Below are positions 1-12,711 of a stretch of DNA of 64,000 bases, piece by piece. The translations under genes and the position numbers were made by a program. The notes beneath the pieces were generated by a model. The model was given only the letters and a program-made list of their open reading frames with translations, did no database searches and was not told the origin of the DNA. Position 1 is the stretch's first letter, and the number at the start of each line of letters is the position of its first letter. This stretch comes from Alectoria sarmentosa (taxonomy: Eukaryota; Ascomycota; Lecanoromycetes; Lecanorales; Parmeliaceae), in assembly GCA_009733775.1 (NCBI GenBank), contig WOGZ01000131.1:23186-87185 (forward strand), read 5' to 3'.

Positions 1-2699
1 CGTCAACGAGATAATCTATTCTCGTTTAATCGATTTAATAAATAAAATAAATTTTAATAATTTTCAATTATAGATTATTATCGCGATAATCGCTTTCGTT
101 ATCGTATTATAATATGTTTATAACAATTCATTTTAATTTAAATCTTTCGATTAATTAAAAAATCGAGATTCTTTAAAAATCGATGATTTTAAAAGAAATT
201 TCTTCGAATAACTTAAATGAAATCTTAACGATATCGAATTCTTTAATTCAATATATAAAGATAAATTAATAATTTTCGAAACCTCGTCTATAAAACACAC
301 TTTTAAAGAAATTTATTTTTATAACGTGCATTTTTTTTTCAAATATGTTTGAGACGTTATTAATTTTAAAAAAAACGAGCTCGTTCGCATTAATCTTTGA
401 ATTTATTTGAAAAATCTTATTTTGAAATGATGATTAACGAAGTTTTATAAAAATAATAAACGTTTTATTAAATTCGAAACAAATTTGACGAGTGAAAACG
501 AATGTTTATAAAACGTTTCAAATTTTCTTTTAATATTATTATCGACTCGCTTTTTCGAAAACATTATATTTTTCGCGATGTCGAAAATTATCGAAAATCT
601 CGAAAATACGTTTAACGTATTCTTCGAGAAGTTAAAAATATCAAGTTTATTAACGTCGATAATTAAATTAATATCATTTATAACGAATTAAATGTCGAAT
701 TTAAATGAGACATTCGACGTTTTAAAAAAGAAATTCGATTTTAAGATTTTTTAAATGAACTTAATAATTTTAAATATAATTGATAAACATATATAAATAA
801 ATATAAAAAAGAAAAGAATCTCGATACGAAAAATTCATTTTTAAAATCTTTATAATAAAATCGATAATCTCAATTTATTAATAATAATAAAAAAAAATTA
901 TAATTAATTTCAATTTCGATAGCAATAAGAAAATGAATTTGATAAATAATCGTTTTTTGATTATCAATTATATCAATTTTATTTTTCGCCTTTTTTTCGT
1001 TAATTTGATTTAAACGTTTATTTCAATTAATAATAATAAATTTATAATTAATACGATTAACAATTAAATTTTTAATATTAATTTCGTTAACCTCAATTGA
1101 CATTATCGAAAACACGTTAATCGTTTTAATTTATCGCCTTATTAAACGCGTATAATTTCACATTTTTAAATTCTCGATTTTAAAATAAATTGAATTTTTA
1201 AAAAAAAGAATAAGAAAATCAAGAATTCTCAAATCGAGGCGATTTTTAAAAATTTTGATAACAATAATGTTCGAAAACGATTATTTATCAAGCTTTAACT
1301 AACGAAGATACGAAAAATCATTTATATAAAAATAACGTTACTTCGAAAAGAAATATCGATATAAAATCATCATATTTCGCTAAAAAAGATCAAGAAAACA
1401 ACGATATATATCATTTTAATTATTTATTAATTATCGAAAAATCTTTCGTCGATTTCGTAAGAATCGAAATTTATTATCATCATTGCGAAGAGATCTTTTC
1501 ATTTAAAATTAAGTTTTATAAATATCTTCGCGTCGATTATATAAAAAAATCGAAATAAATCAACAATAACGAGATATTATAAAATCTCGAATTCGAATCG
1601 ACGTTTTCGACGTTTTTTTAAATCATTAAATTCGATTTATCAATTAAGAATTTTGATATGAGATTCGAATTTCGAAATTAAAATTACGTTTAAATGAAAA
1701 TTCGTTTAACGTTTAAAGAGAAGAATGATGAGATTTATTTAAATACGAGTTATAAAATTATATTAAATAATAAATAATAATTGAAAAAATTGTTTAATGA
1801 AATCGCAATAACAAAAATGATATTATTATTAAAAATTCGCGAAATCGATTTTATTAAACACGAGACGATCGAGTATGTGATTACGAATCTTTATTTTTTG
1901 AAAACGAATTTTTAAAAAAATAAAATTCTCGTTTATCTTCGCAGAGAAATATATATTATCAACGATCTTCGAATTAAATTATTAATAAATAATAATATTA
2001 TCGATTTCGAAGACATTATCGTCGACGTTATCAATAAAAGCGTTTTTATAAAAAGTTATAAAATTAAAATTGAGATATTTGCTCGCTCGCGTGACGAATT
2101 CATCAAAAAAAAAATTCACGTTAAATTAATAACGTTTATATTTCTTCACAATAATGTGATTCTCTTAATTAAATCTATCGATTTATTTGAAAATCGCGAT
2201 TTTTTGTTCGAATTATTCACGCAAACGAATTTTACGTTATTTACACATTTAATAAATTATATTATAATCGATGTTCTTATCAAAAACGAAATAAATTTAT
2301 CGATTTAAATATCGAAAAAACTCAAATTTAATAACGTCTTCGAAATGAATTATGAAAATTATTTTTAAACGTTAATTAAATTTAACTTTGTTATGATAAT
2401 ATCAAAATCTTCGAAAAATTATTTATTAAAAGAATTTTTAAAATCGTTGAAAAAAATCTCGAATTCGTCGAGAAAGATCTCGAATCACGCGTTAACATTT
2501 TCTTTTAAATAAAAAATTAAATTATTCAACGAAATTATGATTTATGAAAACGATTTGAAAATTTAAATTCTGAATACGTTAATCATTGATTTTTTAAAGA
2601 TTTAAATAAATATTAATTTTATTAAGATTTCTCAAAAGAAATAAATAAAGATTTTTTTAAAAAAATAATTAATAATTCAAAATTAATAATAAAATCAAG

Positions 2700-5404
2700 A
2701 TTTACTCTCTCGAAATTAAAAATCGCGAAATCGTCGATCGTATATTCGATAAACTTCATTATCAAAATTATTTGAAATTCATTAAAAATGCTATTTCGTT
2801 CGCTTATTCGATTTTCGTTATTTAAAAAACATTTTTTAATGAAAAACGCAAAAATAAATCGATAATAAATATTAAAAAATTAAATAATTTAATTTTTCGA
2901 GATGTTTACGCTTTTCTTTTATAAACAAAAATCATCGATATATTAATTAATTATTAATATATCGTCATTATTAACGTTATTTTCTTTTTTTATTAATAAC
3001 GAGTATATTTAAATTATAAATATATGTTAACAATCGTCTTTCATCGTGATCAAAAGACTTTTAATATATTAATTATAAAATGTATAAATTTAATCGTTTA
3101 CGTATAACGTTAAATTAATTATATTTTTCGACGACTTAAAGACGCGAAAATTAAAATTTATGTCGATGATGTTATTATCGAAACGTTTATTTTTCAAAAA
3201 CATTTTAATAATTTTCGAGAACTTTTTACATTATTTCGAAAATATAACATCTCGATTTCATCTTTTAAAATATTTTTTGATTATTCGAATATGAATTTAT
3301 TTAAATAAAAAGTTAATTCATTAAAATTAATAACGTTCGAAGAAAAGTTTAAAGTTATTAATCGTTTTTAATATCTTAAAACTTTTGAAAATTTGAAACA
3401 TTATTTAAATTTCATCGAATATCTTTGATAATATATGCATTTCTACGCATAATTGAAAAAATCGTTAAAAGATTTTAAAACGCGAATGTTAAAGGGCGCA
3501 TCTTTTTAAAAGAATTTAAAAAAAGCTTATACGTTTAAAACGAAATTATCGTTAATCTCGCTTATGAAAAAAGTTTCTTTTCAAAAATTTTAAAAAACTT
3601 TATTCAAATCGAGCTTTTTAATTCATTTCAATTTTATAAAATTTTTATAAATAAATTTAAACGATTTTAAAAAATTTGATTTCGACGTCGTTATTTTTTA
3701 TATTAAAAATGATAAACATATCGAAAATAACAAATAATCTTTTTATATAAATCTTAAATCGATTTTTTTTTTTTAAACTTTTAACGTTCGCGAAAAAGAA
3801 TTATTAATTTATTAAATTAAAAATCGTCAATTTCGTTTAAGTTTTCAAGAAAATAAGATATATGATCGAATTTTTTAAACACTTAATGAAAATGTAAATC
3901 GATCATTTCGCCATTCTCGATATCATAAAATAAAATTTCATAATTTTTATAACGTCGATAATGCGAATAAATGTGAGATTAATAAAAACGTCTCAATTTC
4001 TTCGTTAATTCGATTTTAATGTCAAACATAAATTCGATAAAAAAACACATTTTATTCGATATTTTATTAAGATTAATAAATATTAATATCGACGTCTCGA
4101 TCTCAAAAAATTATTTCGAATTCGACGCATTATTTATAATAATATTAATATAAATGAATTTTAATTTTCATAATAAATGTGTTTAAAGATATTAAAAAGA
4201 CATTTATTAAAAGAAAATTATAAAGCAATTGAATAATAATATCGCGCTCGACGAAGACGTCGTTTTTTTATCTTTCGTTTAAAAAAAAAATCTTTCTATT
4301 ATGAAAACAAATTTATATTTTTCTTCACATCTTCAACTCTCACCATCGAATTTGATAATGACAATTTCGAAAAAAACTTCGTCTGCAAAATTCGAATTGA
4401 AAATTCAATCATCGCCATCGAATTCGACATTAATAATTTCGAAAAAAACTTCATTTATAGAATTTGAATTGAAAACTTAATTATCGTCATCGAATTCGAC
4501 AATAACAACTTCGAAAAAAAATTTCATCGACGATTTAATTTTTCACGTCGATAAGATATTAAAAAATTAACGTTTTTATATTTTATCAAGTTTTATTAAA
4601 AAAATCTTTGTTATAATATACGAAATTAATAATTATCTCGATTTTTAAAAATGTTATAAAATAATTATTACTTTTTAATATATGTATGAATTTACGCGAT
4701 AATTACGAGATTATATACGTTATTGTCTTAAATGCTTAATTTTATAAACGCGTCGATATACATTTTATAATAATTTTCAATCTATTTTATCGCTTTCGAT
4801 TTTATTTTATATTTTAATAATTGATTTTATCTTAACATTATTTTTATTAAATAAAAATTTTAATATTATAATGTTTACAATTTGCAAATTCTTTAAAAAA
4901 ATTTAATTGATATTTGAAAAATTTATATAAATCGTAATCGAATAAATTAAGACATTATTCGAATATCTTAATATCGTCGATTAAAAAACTTCGAAAATTA
5001 TAATTAATAATCGAAATTCGAAATTTTTATTAAAATTATGATTCGCGCTTTTCAAACTTCTCGAAATAAAATTATTTTATTCGATCGCGTATTATTTTTA
5101 AACGAACGACGTTAACGAGCGAATAAATTAAACGATAAAGATCGTCTTAAAATACTTCGTATATGCGCTCGAAAAATCATCGATGTGATTAAAAATTATA
5201 TCTCGAATTTAAATAATCTTGAACGGTTTCGTAATTTCGAGAAATAACATCTTTAACGAAATCGCATTCGATTTTACATTTAATAAATCATTAAATTTAT
5301 TAAATCGATTTTCGTTTATAATTAATCACGTTAAAACTCGTGTTATAATTAAAAATGCGATCGACTTTATTCAAATGTTGAATAAATTTCATTATAATCA
5401 TTAA
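2700..5404 (+). mobile_element. Ty3/gypsy LTR retrotransposon ghost (RT, RNase H, integrase remnants)
   Basis: Reading the plus strand from 2,700 in one frame gives a reverse transcriptase with many stops but no frameshift up to the catalytic motif. The N-terminal part resembles the family pattern around 'IVDRIFDKLHYQ'. The region near 2,990-3,060 resembles the fungal gypsy segment 'FFYQWRVHPD..KLTVVSHRGQE'. The YxDD motif is YVDD at 3,159-3,170, followed by residues matching the thumb ('HFNNFRELFTLFRKYNIS'). An RNase H-like region is suggested up to about 3,900. At 5,219-5,404 a 61-codon open stretch with 'NEIAFDF' resembles the start of the gypsy integrase core (xTIDFILALP). I could not identify LTRs or a primer binding site, so the element ends are unknown. 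The copy is dead. Confidence 0.8.
4345..4535 (+). repeat. 72-bp tandem repeat, about 2.6 copies
   Basis: Units begin at 4,345, 4,417 and 4,489, each starting ATCGAATT(T/C)GA and containing ATTTCGAAAAAAACTTC or close variants. The unit is exactly 72 bp, a multiple of three, so it could encode a 24-residue repeat. It lies between the RNase H-like and integrase-like parts of the gypsy ghost, on the same strand, so it may be a repeat inside the element's polyprotein. Point differences between copies are mostly C/T or A/G transitions. Confidence 0.75.
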
Positions 5405-5904
5405 CATTAATTTATATTTTTCAAAATCAATAATTGAGCATTATTGCGTTTCGATAAAAGTTATAAAATATTAATTTTTTTAAATATTATCAAAAAGCTC
5501 AATTAATAATTTATCGAATCTTTTAAAATTATTATTAAAATAAAAAGATTAATATATAAGCTCGTTATTTTTGAAAATTGAAAAATATATTTTATCTTTA
5601 CGATTGCTTAATTTAAATCATATTTATCTTTAAAAAACGATTTATTTTAACGTTTTCGTTTATAACATATCTCGTCAATCTTAATTAATGAAAATAATTT
5701 CGATAATTATAAAATCGAAAGATTATTAAATAAACGAACAATTCGCAAAAATAAGGGTTTTATTATCGAATATCTTATACGATAAAAAAATTATAATTTT
5801 AAATTTAATCGCTAATATAATGTCAAAAAATTAAATAACGTTTCGAATTTCGTTTAAAAATATAAATAAAAACGAAATCGAATACGTTAAGGATTTCTTT
5901 TTAA

Positions 5905-6200
5905 ATTAGTTTCTGAACCTCGTTTCGAATCTCGTTTCAAACCTCGTTTCGAATCCCGTTTCGACGTCGCTTTTAATTCATTAAAAAGACTTTTAAATTC
6001 GCGAATTAAATCGATTTCCGAACCTCGTTTCAAACTTCGTTTCGAATCTCATTTCGACGTCGTTTCTAATTTATTGAAAAGATTTTCAAATCCGCGAGTG
6101 ATGATCTTATTATAATCTCAAAAGAATTTTCGAATTATTTCAACATCAATTTCTCGAGCTTATTTCGAATCTCGTTTCGATATCATTTTAACATCAGCTT
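5905..6200. repeat. Degenerate CTCGTTTCGAA-rich repeats inside the AT block
   Basis: The motif (C)CTCGTTTC(G/A)AA(T/C) recurs many times between about 5,917 and 6,180. A longer unit of roughly 100 bp (…CGTTTCGACGTCG(C/T)TT…AATT(C/T)ATT(A/G)AAAAGA…TTTTAAATTCGCGA) appears at least twice. It is less AT-rich than its surroundings. It may be a minisatellite or a repeated coding segment of a degraded element. I have no function for it. Confidence 0.6.
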
Positions 6201-7189
6201 TTAAAATCGTCGACGTCGCGACTCTGAGAATTTCTTTTTCAAAAGATTCTTCGATTTTTATTTCAAAAATTTCTTCGATACGAAAAAATCGGAGAATTGT
6301 TAATAAAGATTAATTCAATATATTTTCATAACGAAATCGTTATATTTTCTTTTTATTCGCGAAAATGTTATTACGATAAATATGTAAATTTGATAAAATA
6401 TTTATTTTATCAAAAAAGTTTGTCTATCGAGAAAATATCTCGATAAAATTCTTAATTTAACATTATAAATAATTAAATTTCTGAAAGCAAGAATTAAGTT
6501 ATATACACATCACGATTTTATATTTATGTTGCCGTCACATATATTTTCATTATTAATAATTTTTATTATAAAAATGTAATATATAAAATGCGTTTCTTTA
6601 TTTAATCTTATACTTATTATATATTAATTATGTTTTCGAATTATTTTAATAAACTTTTAAACTTTTTACGTTTCGTGATTAACTTTTATATTTTATTTAT
6701 AATTTTTATAAATTTAATTATATTATAATTGAAATAAATTTAAAATCGAAAAACGATTTTTGCGATAACTTTTTCTAAAATTAATTATATTGAAAATTGA
6801 TAACATTTAATGTTTAAAATTATTTTTACGATATTTTTGAATTCGTTTAAAATAATATATATCGCTCTTTTTTATATAATCTTAAATTTTTTTAAAGATT
6901 TTCTTTTTTCGAAAGTTTTATTTTATAATTAATGAAATGTATTATATTACGCATTTGAATAATAATGTAAATAAAATCATCTTTTAATATGATTTTCTCA
7001 AATCTTCGTATAAAATCTCTCACATTAAATTAACGCAATTTGTTAATTTATTAAATTTTATAACGATCTTAATCTTTAAAAATTAAATATAATCTTTTTG
7101 TTTTAAATTAAAATTAAATATGAAATTTAAGAATTTCATCGTTTTACTCGATTCGATAATATGAAAATTTAATTTTAATTTTACGTTTA

Positions 7190-7560
7190 AATCATTATTC
7201 GTTTTCTTTTTCATTACTTTTTTCGTTTTCGATTAAAAGTGTATCAATTAATATTTGTTCAATTCAAATTTCGATGCGTATATTATTATTCATTATTTTA
7301 TTTCAACGTAAATCTCTTTTAACGTTTTATAATTCGTTTAAATTATGAAATCTCTTACGAGTACATTAACATCGTCGATATATATCGATATTAAATAATT
7401 TTTTTTTTTTATATAAATCGACGATATTCGCATTATAAAATAAATGAAAAATGAAAAAAATGAAAAACTTTTAAAGAAATTTTATTTCGATATTATATCG
7501 AGATAATTCGTCTTCGAGTATAACGATAATTATGAATTTATTATTTAACAAGCTTTTAAT
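7190..7560 (-). mobile_element. LINE-type (non-LTR) retrotransposon RT ghost
   Basis: On the minus strand, in one frame with stops, the sequence reads FLFYNANIVDL-like residues (about 7,415-7,450), then YIDDVNVLV (the catalytic YxDD motif at 7,368-7,385), then TLKEIY…ASKFELNKY.LIHF (about 7,250-7,340). This order matches fungal LINE reverse transcriptases of the Tad/I type: '(G/S)PLSPILFLFYNADL', then 'GFVDDVNILAYG', then 'GAKFAPEKYELIH'. It runs opposite to the gypsy ghost. The endonuclease and RNase H parts, if present, would lie at higher and lower coordinates respectively. I could not recognise them. Confidence 0.72.
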
Positions 7561-7980
7561 TTAATTAATGACTTTTTCGTTAATATCTCGCTTGCGAAAA
7601 TTATATATTAATCGAAAATGTAAAACGTTATCGAAAACGTTTTTTATATTCAATATTAATAATAATAATATTTAATTATTCTCGAACTTTCAAATCTTAT
7701 ATTTTTTTTTTAATATTATATAAATTGTGTTTTTAATCGACGAAAACTTTCGTTTTCTCATATATTCTTTAAAGAGAAATTAATATTTTTTTATTAAATA
7801 ATTTATTTTTATAACGATGATTTTTTCAAATCTCTTTTTCAAAATGTTAAAAAAAGCGATTAATTAATACGATTTAAATTGAATATAATCGTCTTTTTCG
7901 AATTTTCTTAAAATCATCGTCTTCGAATAACGAAAATGTTTTGAATAATATTTTAATTTTAAATATGCGTTATAAATATG

Positions 7981-8026
7981 TTTTAATTATATTTTTATAT
8001 ATGTTTTAATTATATTTTTATATATT
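7981..8026. repeat. 23-bp direct repeat, two copies
   Basis: TTTTAATTATATTTTTATATATG occurs at 7,981-8,003 and is repeated directly at 8,004-8,026, nearly unchanged. It is a short AT-only duplication within the RIP block with no visible function. Confidence 0.5.
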
Positions 8027-11000
8027 TGAAAACGAATTGCAATATTCGAAAAATCAATTTATCTTCGTTTATAACTTTATTAAAATAATTTATAAATATT
8101 ATTTATTTAAGTTTTCTGATTATGATAAATAAAAACTCTTTCGATAACAAATATTAATATTTTTCAAAATCTTTTAAATCGACCTATTTCGTTTAAAAGA
8201 AGAAATTATATTTTAAAAATTCATTTTCTCTTCGATTTCGATAATTATGATGTTATTTAATTTCCTAAATTTTAAAATAAAGATCGAATTTTTTATTTAT
8301 TCGTTTTTAATTTATTTCTCGAATCGTTAAAGTTTTTTATTATTATCGCATTTGTTCACATATTGTTTTTAATTATCAATTCTTTTATTTTTAATAATTC
8401 TCTTTTTAATATTTCGAGCGTTATTTAATTTTCTTTTATTTCAACGATTTTGAATTTATTATTAAATTCTTTTAAATCTTTTAATCTCTTTTATAACGTT
8501 TTTACTTTTTTAATTTATGAATGATTTAAATTTCGAAATAATTGTGTTAATTGAAATAGTTTCGATGATTATCTTTATTAAAATCATAATTAATTATTGT
8601 ATTTAATTATTTAATTTTTCGATAATTTTAATCGATTCGAAATGTCTTAATAAAATAATTTTCAATTTGTTAAAAAATGTTTCTTTTTTTATTCTTTTTC
8701 AATTTCGAACCTTTTTAAAAAACGTAAATTGAATATTTCGATTCAATTTCATAAAAAATATCTTATAATTTAAATCGAAATTCAATTTTTTAACAATATC
8801 GCATTTAATTATAATGTTTATGATATTTATCGTAATAAAAATAAAATTTATAATCGTAACTTCGCTTCTCTTTCTCGATTTGAAAATAATTATATTTTTT
8901 AAAATGAAAAATTGAAATCTCGCTTTATTAATTATATCGATTAATTAATTAATTTTTATATGTTAATGTTTCTCGAAATCGATTTATAATGAATAATATA
9001 AATTAAAATCGCTTATTATAAAATATTTATCGATTATATTTTTTACGATCGCGATTCGAAGAGTATTTAATATTGAGATTTTTAAATAATTTTTAATTTT
9101 TATTAATTTATATTTTCAAAAATAAGCTTTTTATTTTTAAAAGAAAAATGCATTATAAATGTTATAAATATATAAAATCTTTTATTTTAATTTTTGAGAT
9201 TTTAAAATAATTATTATTAAATTTTCGTTATAAATTCGAAAATATTATTTATTTATAAAATTTTTAATATTTATATAAATGCATATTTTAATTTTTTCAT
9301 TTTTTCGATTTAAATAACATATATAAAAATCTAAAAGCGTTAAATAATAAATTTGATTTTTTTTAAAATGCTTTCAAAGTTTTTAAATAACAATAATATC
9401 GTATTTAAAAATTATGAATTCTTGAAATAATAAAATTATAACGTTTATTAACTTATCGACGTTATATTAAAATATTCGTAATCGCGATTTTTATGTCTTT
9501 AATGTTAATTTTTTTCGTTATAATCTCATTAAAAATCTTCGTTAAATGAAATATCTTCGATTGAAATGTTGTTAAACGAAATATTATTAAATCTTTAAAC
9601 GTTTCGAATGATTTTATCGCTTAATGCGATAATAATTTTTCGATTTATTAATTCGTAAGAATTTGAATTAAAATTGAAACTTTCGTCGATTTTTTTAAAA
9701 AATGCGATATAATTATTACGAGCTTTTTTTTATACGAAAATCTTTTTTGCGTTCGTAAATTTATGAAATAAAGAGTTTAAAACTTTATTAATCTATTTTT
9801 TAATAAATTTATTTATAATAAATAATTTATTCTTTTTATCCGTCGCTTTTTTATTCTTTATAAATAAAATCTCGAAATTTTAAAACGTGAAAAATGCGAT
9901 TTCAAATAATGTATTTTCTTTAAAATTTTCGAGATTAAAAACCTTTTTTTATATCGCTAAAAGCGTTCGAAAAATCGTTTCGTTATTATTCTTTTATTTA
10001 TAATAACGATCTTTATTAAACGATATCAAAAAGCTTTTCGTGATAATTTTTCGTTTTTTTAAATTAATCGTTTTTCACGATTTATTTAACTTTTAAAAGA
10101 TTGCGAATTGAAATAAAAAAACGTTTATATTCGCGATTATTATAATTTTTATAATAAAGATTTTTTATAATATCATTATCGATTAATTGAAAGATTTAAA
10201 AAATTATGTTATCGAAATGTCGATAATTATAACTTTTAAAGTAAGCTTTAAAATGAATGAATTCACGTTTATTATTATTATAATCTTATTTAATTTCGAT
10301 TTCTTCGTTAATTTCTTTACGCGAGATTTTTTGATCTTTGTGAATTAAAATACGTTTTTGATTTATAATGCGATATCGTTTATAAGATTTTATAATAAAC
10401 TTTCGTTATTTTATAATTAATGTTTATTGCTTTTAAAATAAAGAACTTAAAGTTTTCGTCTCTTTTCGATTGTTTTTTTAACGATATTTTTGATTTTTTA
10501 ATAAATAAATTAAAAAGCCTTATATTAACCTCAATAATTAACACATTTAAATTTAAAATCTTATTTTTAATCTTTTTCGTATTCGCGAATATCGTGTTTT
10601 TAAACGCAATGCGCATAAGTTAATATTTTATATTTATATAAAAAAATAATATAGTCGAATCTTTAACATCGAAAACATTTAATGATTTTATTTATTCGAA
10701 TATATTTTTCGTAATCGTAATATTTATTCTTATTTTTTATTTCTTAATTTAAATTCTTAATTTAAATAACATTTACGTAATATGAATTTAAAATTTTTAT
10801 TACGATCGTCGAAACTTTAATTATTAAATTTTTAATCTTATTTTTATTTTTATTTAATTAATCGATATATCGAATATTTATTTTAAAAATCTTATAAACG
10901 TTTAATTTAATAATGATTTTAATAAGCGTCTCGACATTTTTCGAAAATTAATATATTTTAATAAAGATGTTATAAATAATTATATCGAAAATCAAAATCA

Positions 11001-11974
11001 AAATAAACGCGTTTTTATTAAAACATATTATTCATTTTTTGATTTCTTTAACGTTTGTTAAGATTTCGACGCCTTTTTAAATTTTTATTAAAAATTGAAG
11101 ATTTTCAAATCGTAATTGTTTAAAAATTTCGATTTTTGCAATTTTAAACATAAAATATACTCTTAAACGTGTTTTGATATAATTTTATAATTATTTAATA
11201 ATATTAATACGAAATCTTTAAACGATTTTTTTATTCTTAATTTTAATAATACTTTAACGATTTTTTTTTATTTTTTAATTTAAAAGATAAGATTAATTAT
11301 AAAAAATATAATAATATTATGTTTTATAAAAGAGATTAAAAAACGATTAATAAATCTTTCGCTTATATTTTCAACGAGTCGTGATTTTTAAAAACGATTA
11401 TATTAATAAAATGTTTTATAATTATAACGTCGTTTTTAATACACTTAATAAATTATTTTAAACGTTATATAATAACGAAAAGTTCTTTATTATTCGATTA
11501 ATCGATTATTTTTATAATTATCGAAGATATTATACGAAGTAAAATTTCGACGATAACACGAAATATATTCTCATAAAAATCGTTAAGCTCATTTTTAATA
11601 TGTTTAAAAATAACATTAAATATATTTTACGTGATTAAGAATTGTTTATTAATAAATAAAGACTCATAATTTATGAAAATTTATAATCATTTCGATTTGT
11701 TATTTTTCGTTATAATAAATCGTGAGAAAAAAGACGACGATAAAATATAAAAGTTACGAGAATTATAAATATAATAATAATAATATTCGAAATCTAATTA
11801 CGTGATAACTATTATAACATTTAAAATTATTAATGATAATAACGCACAAATAAAATAATCGCGAGCTTTTCAATAATGAAAAGCTTAAGAGATATTTACA
11901 ATTATAATATTGATAATATTTATTCTTTTTAACGCTCAAAAGAGATTTTCGAAATCTTTCTTTATTTTCGAAAA

Positions 11975-12126
11975 CTCTTCGAAAGTTCTTTAAAAGTTTT
12001 TATCAAAGAGATTGTTAAAGCAAGTTCGAAATTATGATATATGATATAATATATAAGATTTCGAGCTTGCTTCAACAGTTTTTTCGACAAAAACTCTCAA
12101 AGAGCCCTCAAAGAGCTTCGAAGAAT
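11975..12126. repeat. Imperfect inverted repeat at the edge of the AT-rich block
   Basis: The left arm, about 11,975-12,032, contains CTTCGAAAGTTCTTTAAAAG…AAGCAAGTTCGAAA. It is the near reverse complement of the right arm, 12,058-12,126 (TTTCGAGCTTGCTTCAACAG…AGAGCTTCGAAG). The arms are about 60 bp around a spacer of some 25 AT-only bases. The right arm is less AT-rich (AGAGCCCTC) than the left. This could be the terminal hairpin of a small element or a foldback structure near the isochore boundary. Confidence 0.7.
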
Positions 12127-12414
12127 AAAGGAATTTAAAAGTCTATTAAATTTAAAGCATTCAAAAAAATTTAAAAAAGATCTCATTTATGATGAACGTT
12201 TTAATTCACCAAATCGAAATTCATGAAAATAACATCATTCGAAAGCGCGTAATTGAATTTATAACTTTATTTATTTATTTTATTATTATATTTTATATGT
12301 TACGAAAAAAATAAAAAAGAATAAAATGTAGAAAATTAATGTTCGAGATTTAATCTTATAATATGATTTATTTGAAACGTACTCGCGTTTAAATCGAAGA
12401 TGAAGAAATAAGGT

Positions 12415-12711
12415 GAGTTTTAGCTTGAAAAACGTGAAATCTGAAGGTCTGATTGGCCAACCTTAAATATAACCATATCGTACTTTTTCCTGCATAACTT
12501 TTGACCATGAAGAAAGCAAGCTTTCCAATTATCTGAGTCAGATGTCACGTGATGGTCGGGGCCATGTCCGTGCGATTTCCAAGTGAGATCCTTGGGCCGC
12601 CAAGCCGTGCACGGCAAAACGTTAATCCGGATATCCACAAAATTTGTTGTCGAGCTCCTTCTGTATAGCGATTCCACGTCCAAACAGATGATATGGAAAT
12701 CCTGAACCAAC
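12415..12711 (+). promoter_or_regulatory. Isochore boundary and RPA190 upstream region
   Basis: Composition changes here from RIP-type to normal. The interval contains an inverted CCAAT box (GATTGGCCAACC near 12,450). It is the only non-AT-rich DNA between the transposon block and the RPA190 start codon, so it must carry most of that promoter. Confidence 0.5.

Larger units (their letters stand above)
1..12415. repeat. AT-rich RIP-degraded transposon block
   Basis: The whole interval is strongly AT-rich and has no open reading frame longer than about 80 codons in any frame. CpC and GpG are nearly absent. The cytosines that remain sit mostly in CpG (TCG, CGA, ACG), with CpT next. This is the look of repeats mutated by repeat-induced point mutation in ascomycetes. 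Translating through the stop codons still reveals reverse transcriptase motifs of two retroelement classes on opposite strands, listed separately. The composition changes abruptly to ordinary gene-like sequence at about 12,415, some 300 bp before the RPA190 start. I see no tRNA, rRNA or host gene inside. Other parts (1-2.6 kb, 5.5-7.1 kb, 7.6-11.9 kb) are probably more degraded transposon sequence, but I cannot assign them. Confidence 0.9.

Noticed and set aside
10380..10623. Overlapping opposite-strand frames of 67 and 78 codons in the AT block
   Set aside because: They are made of Ile/Lys/Asn/Phe as expected from AT-only DNA and show no motif. They are likely chance frames in RIP-mutated sequence.
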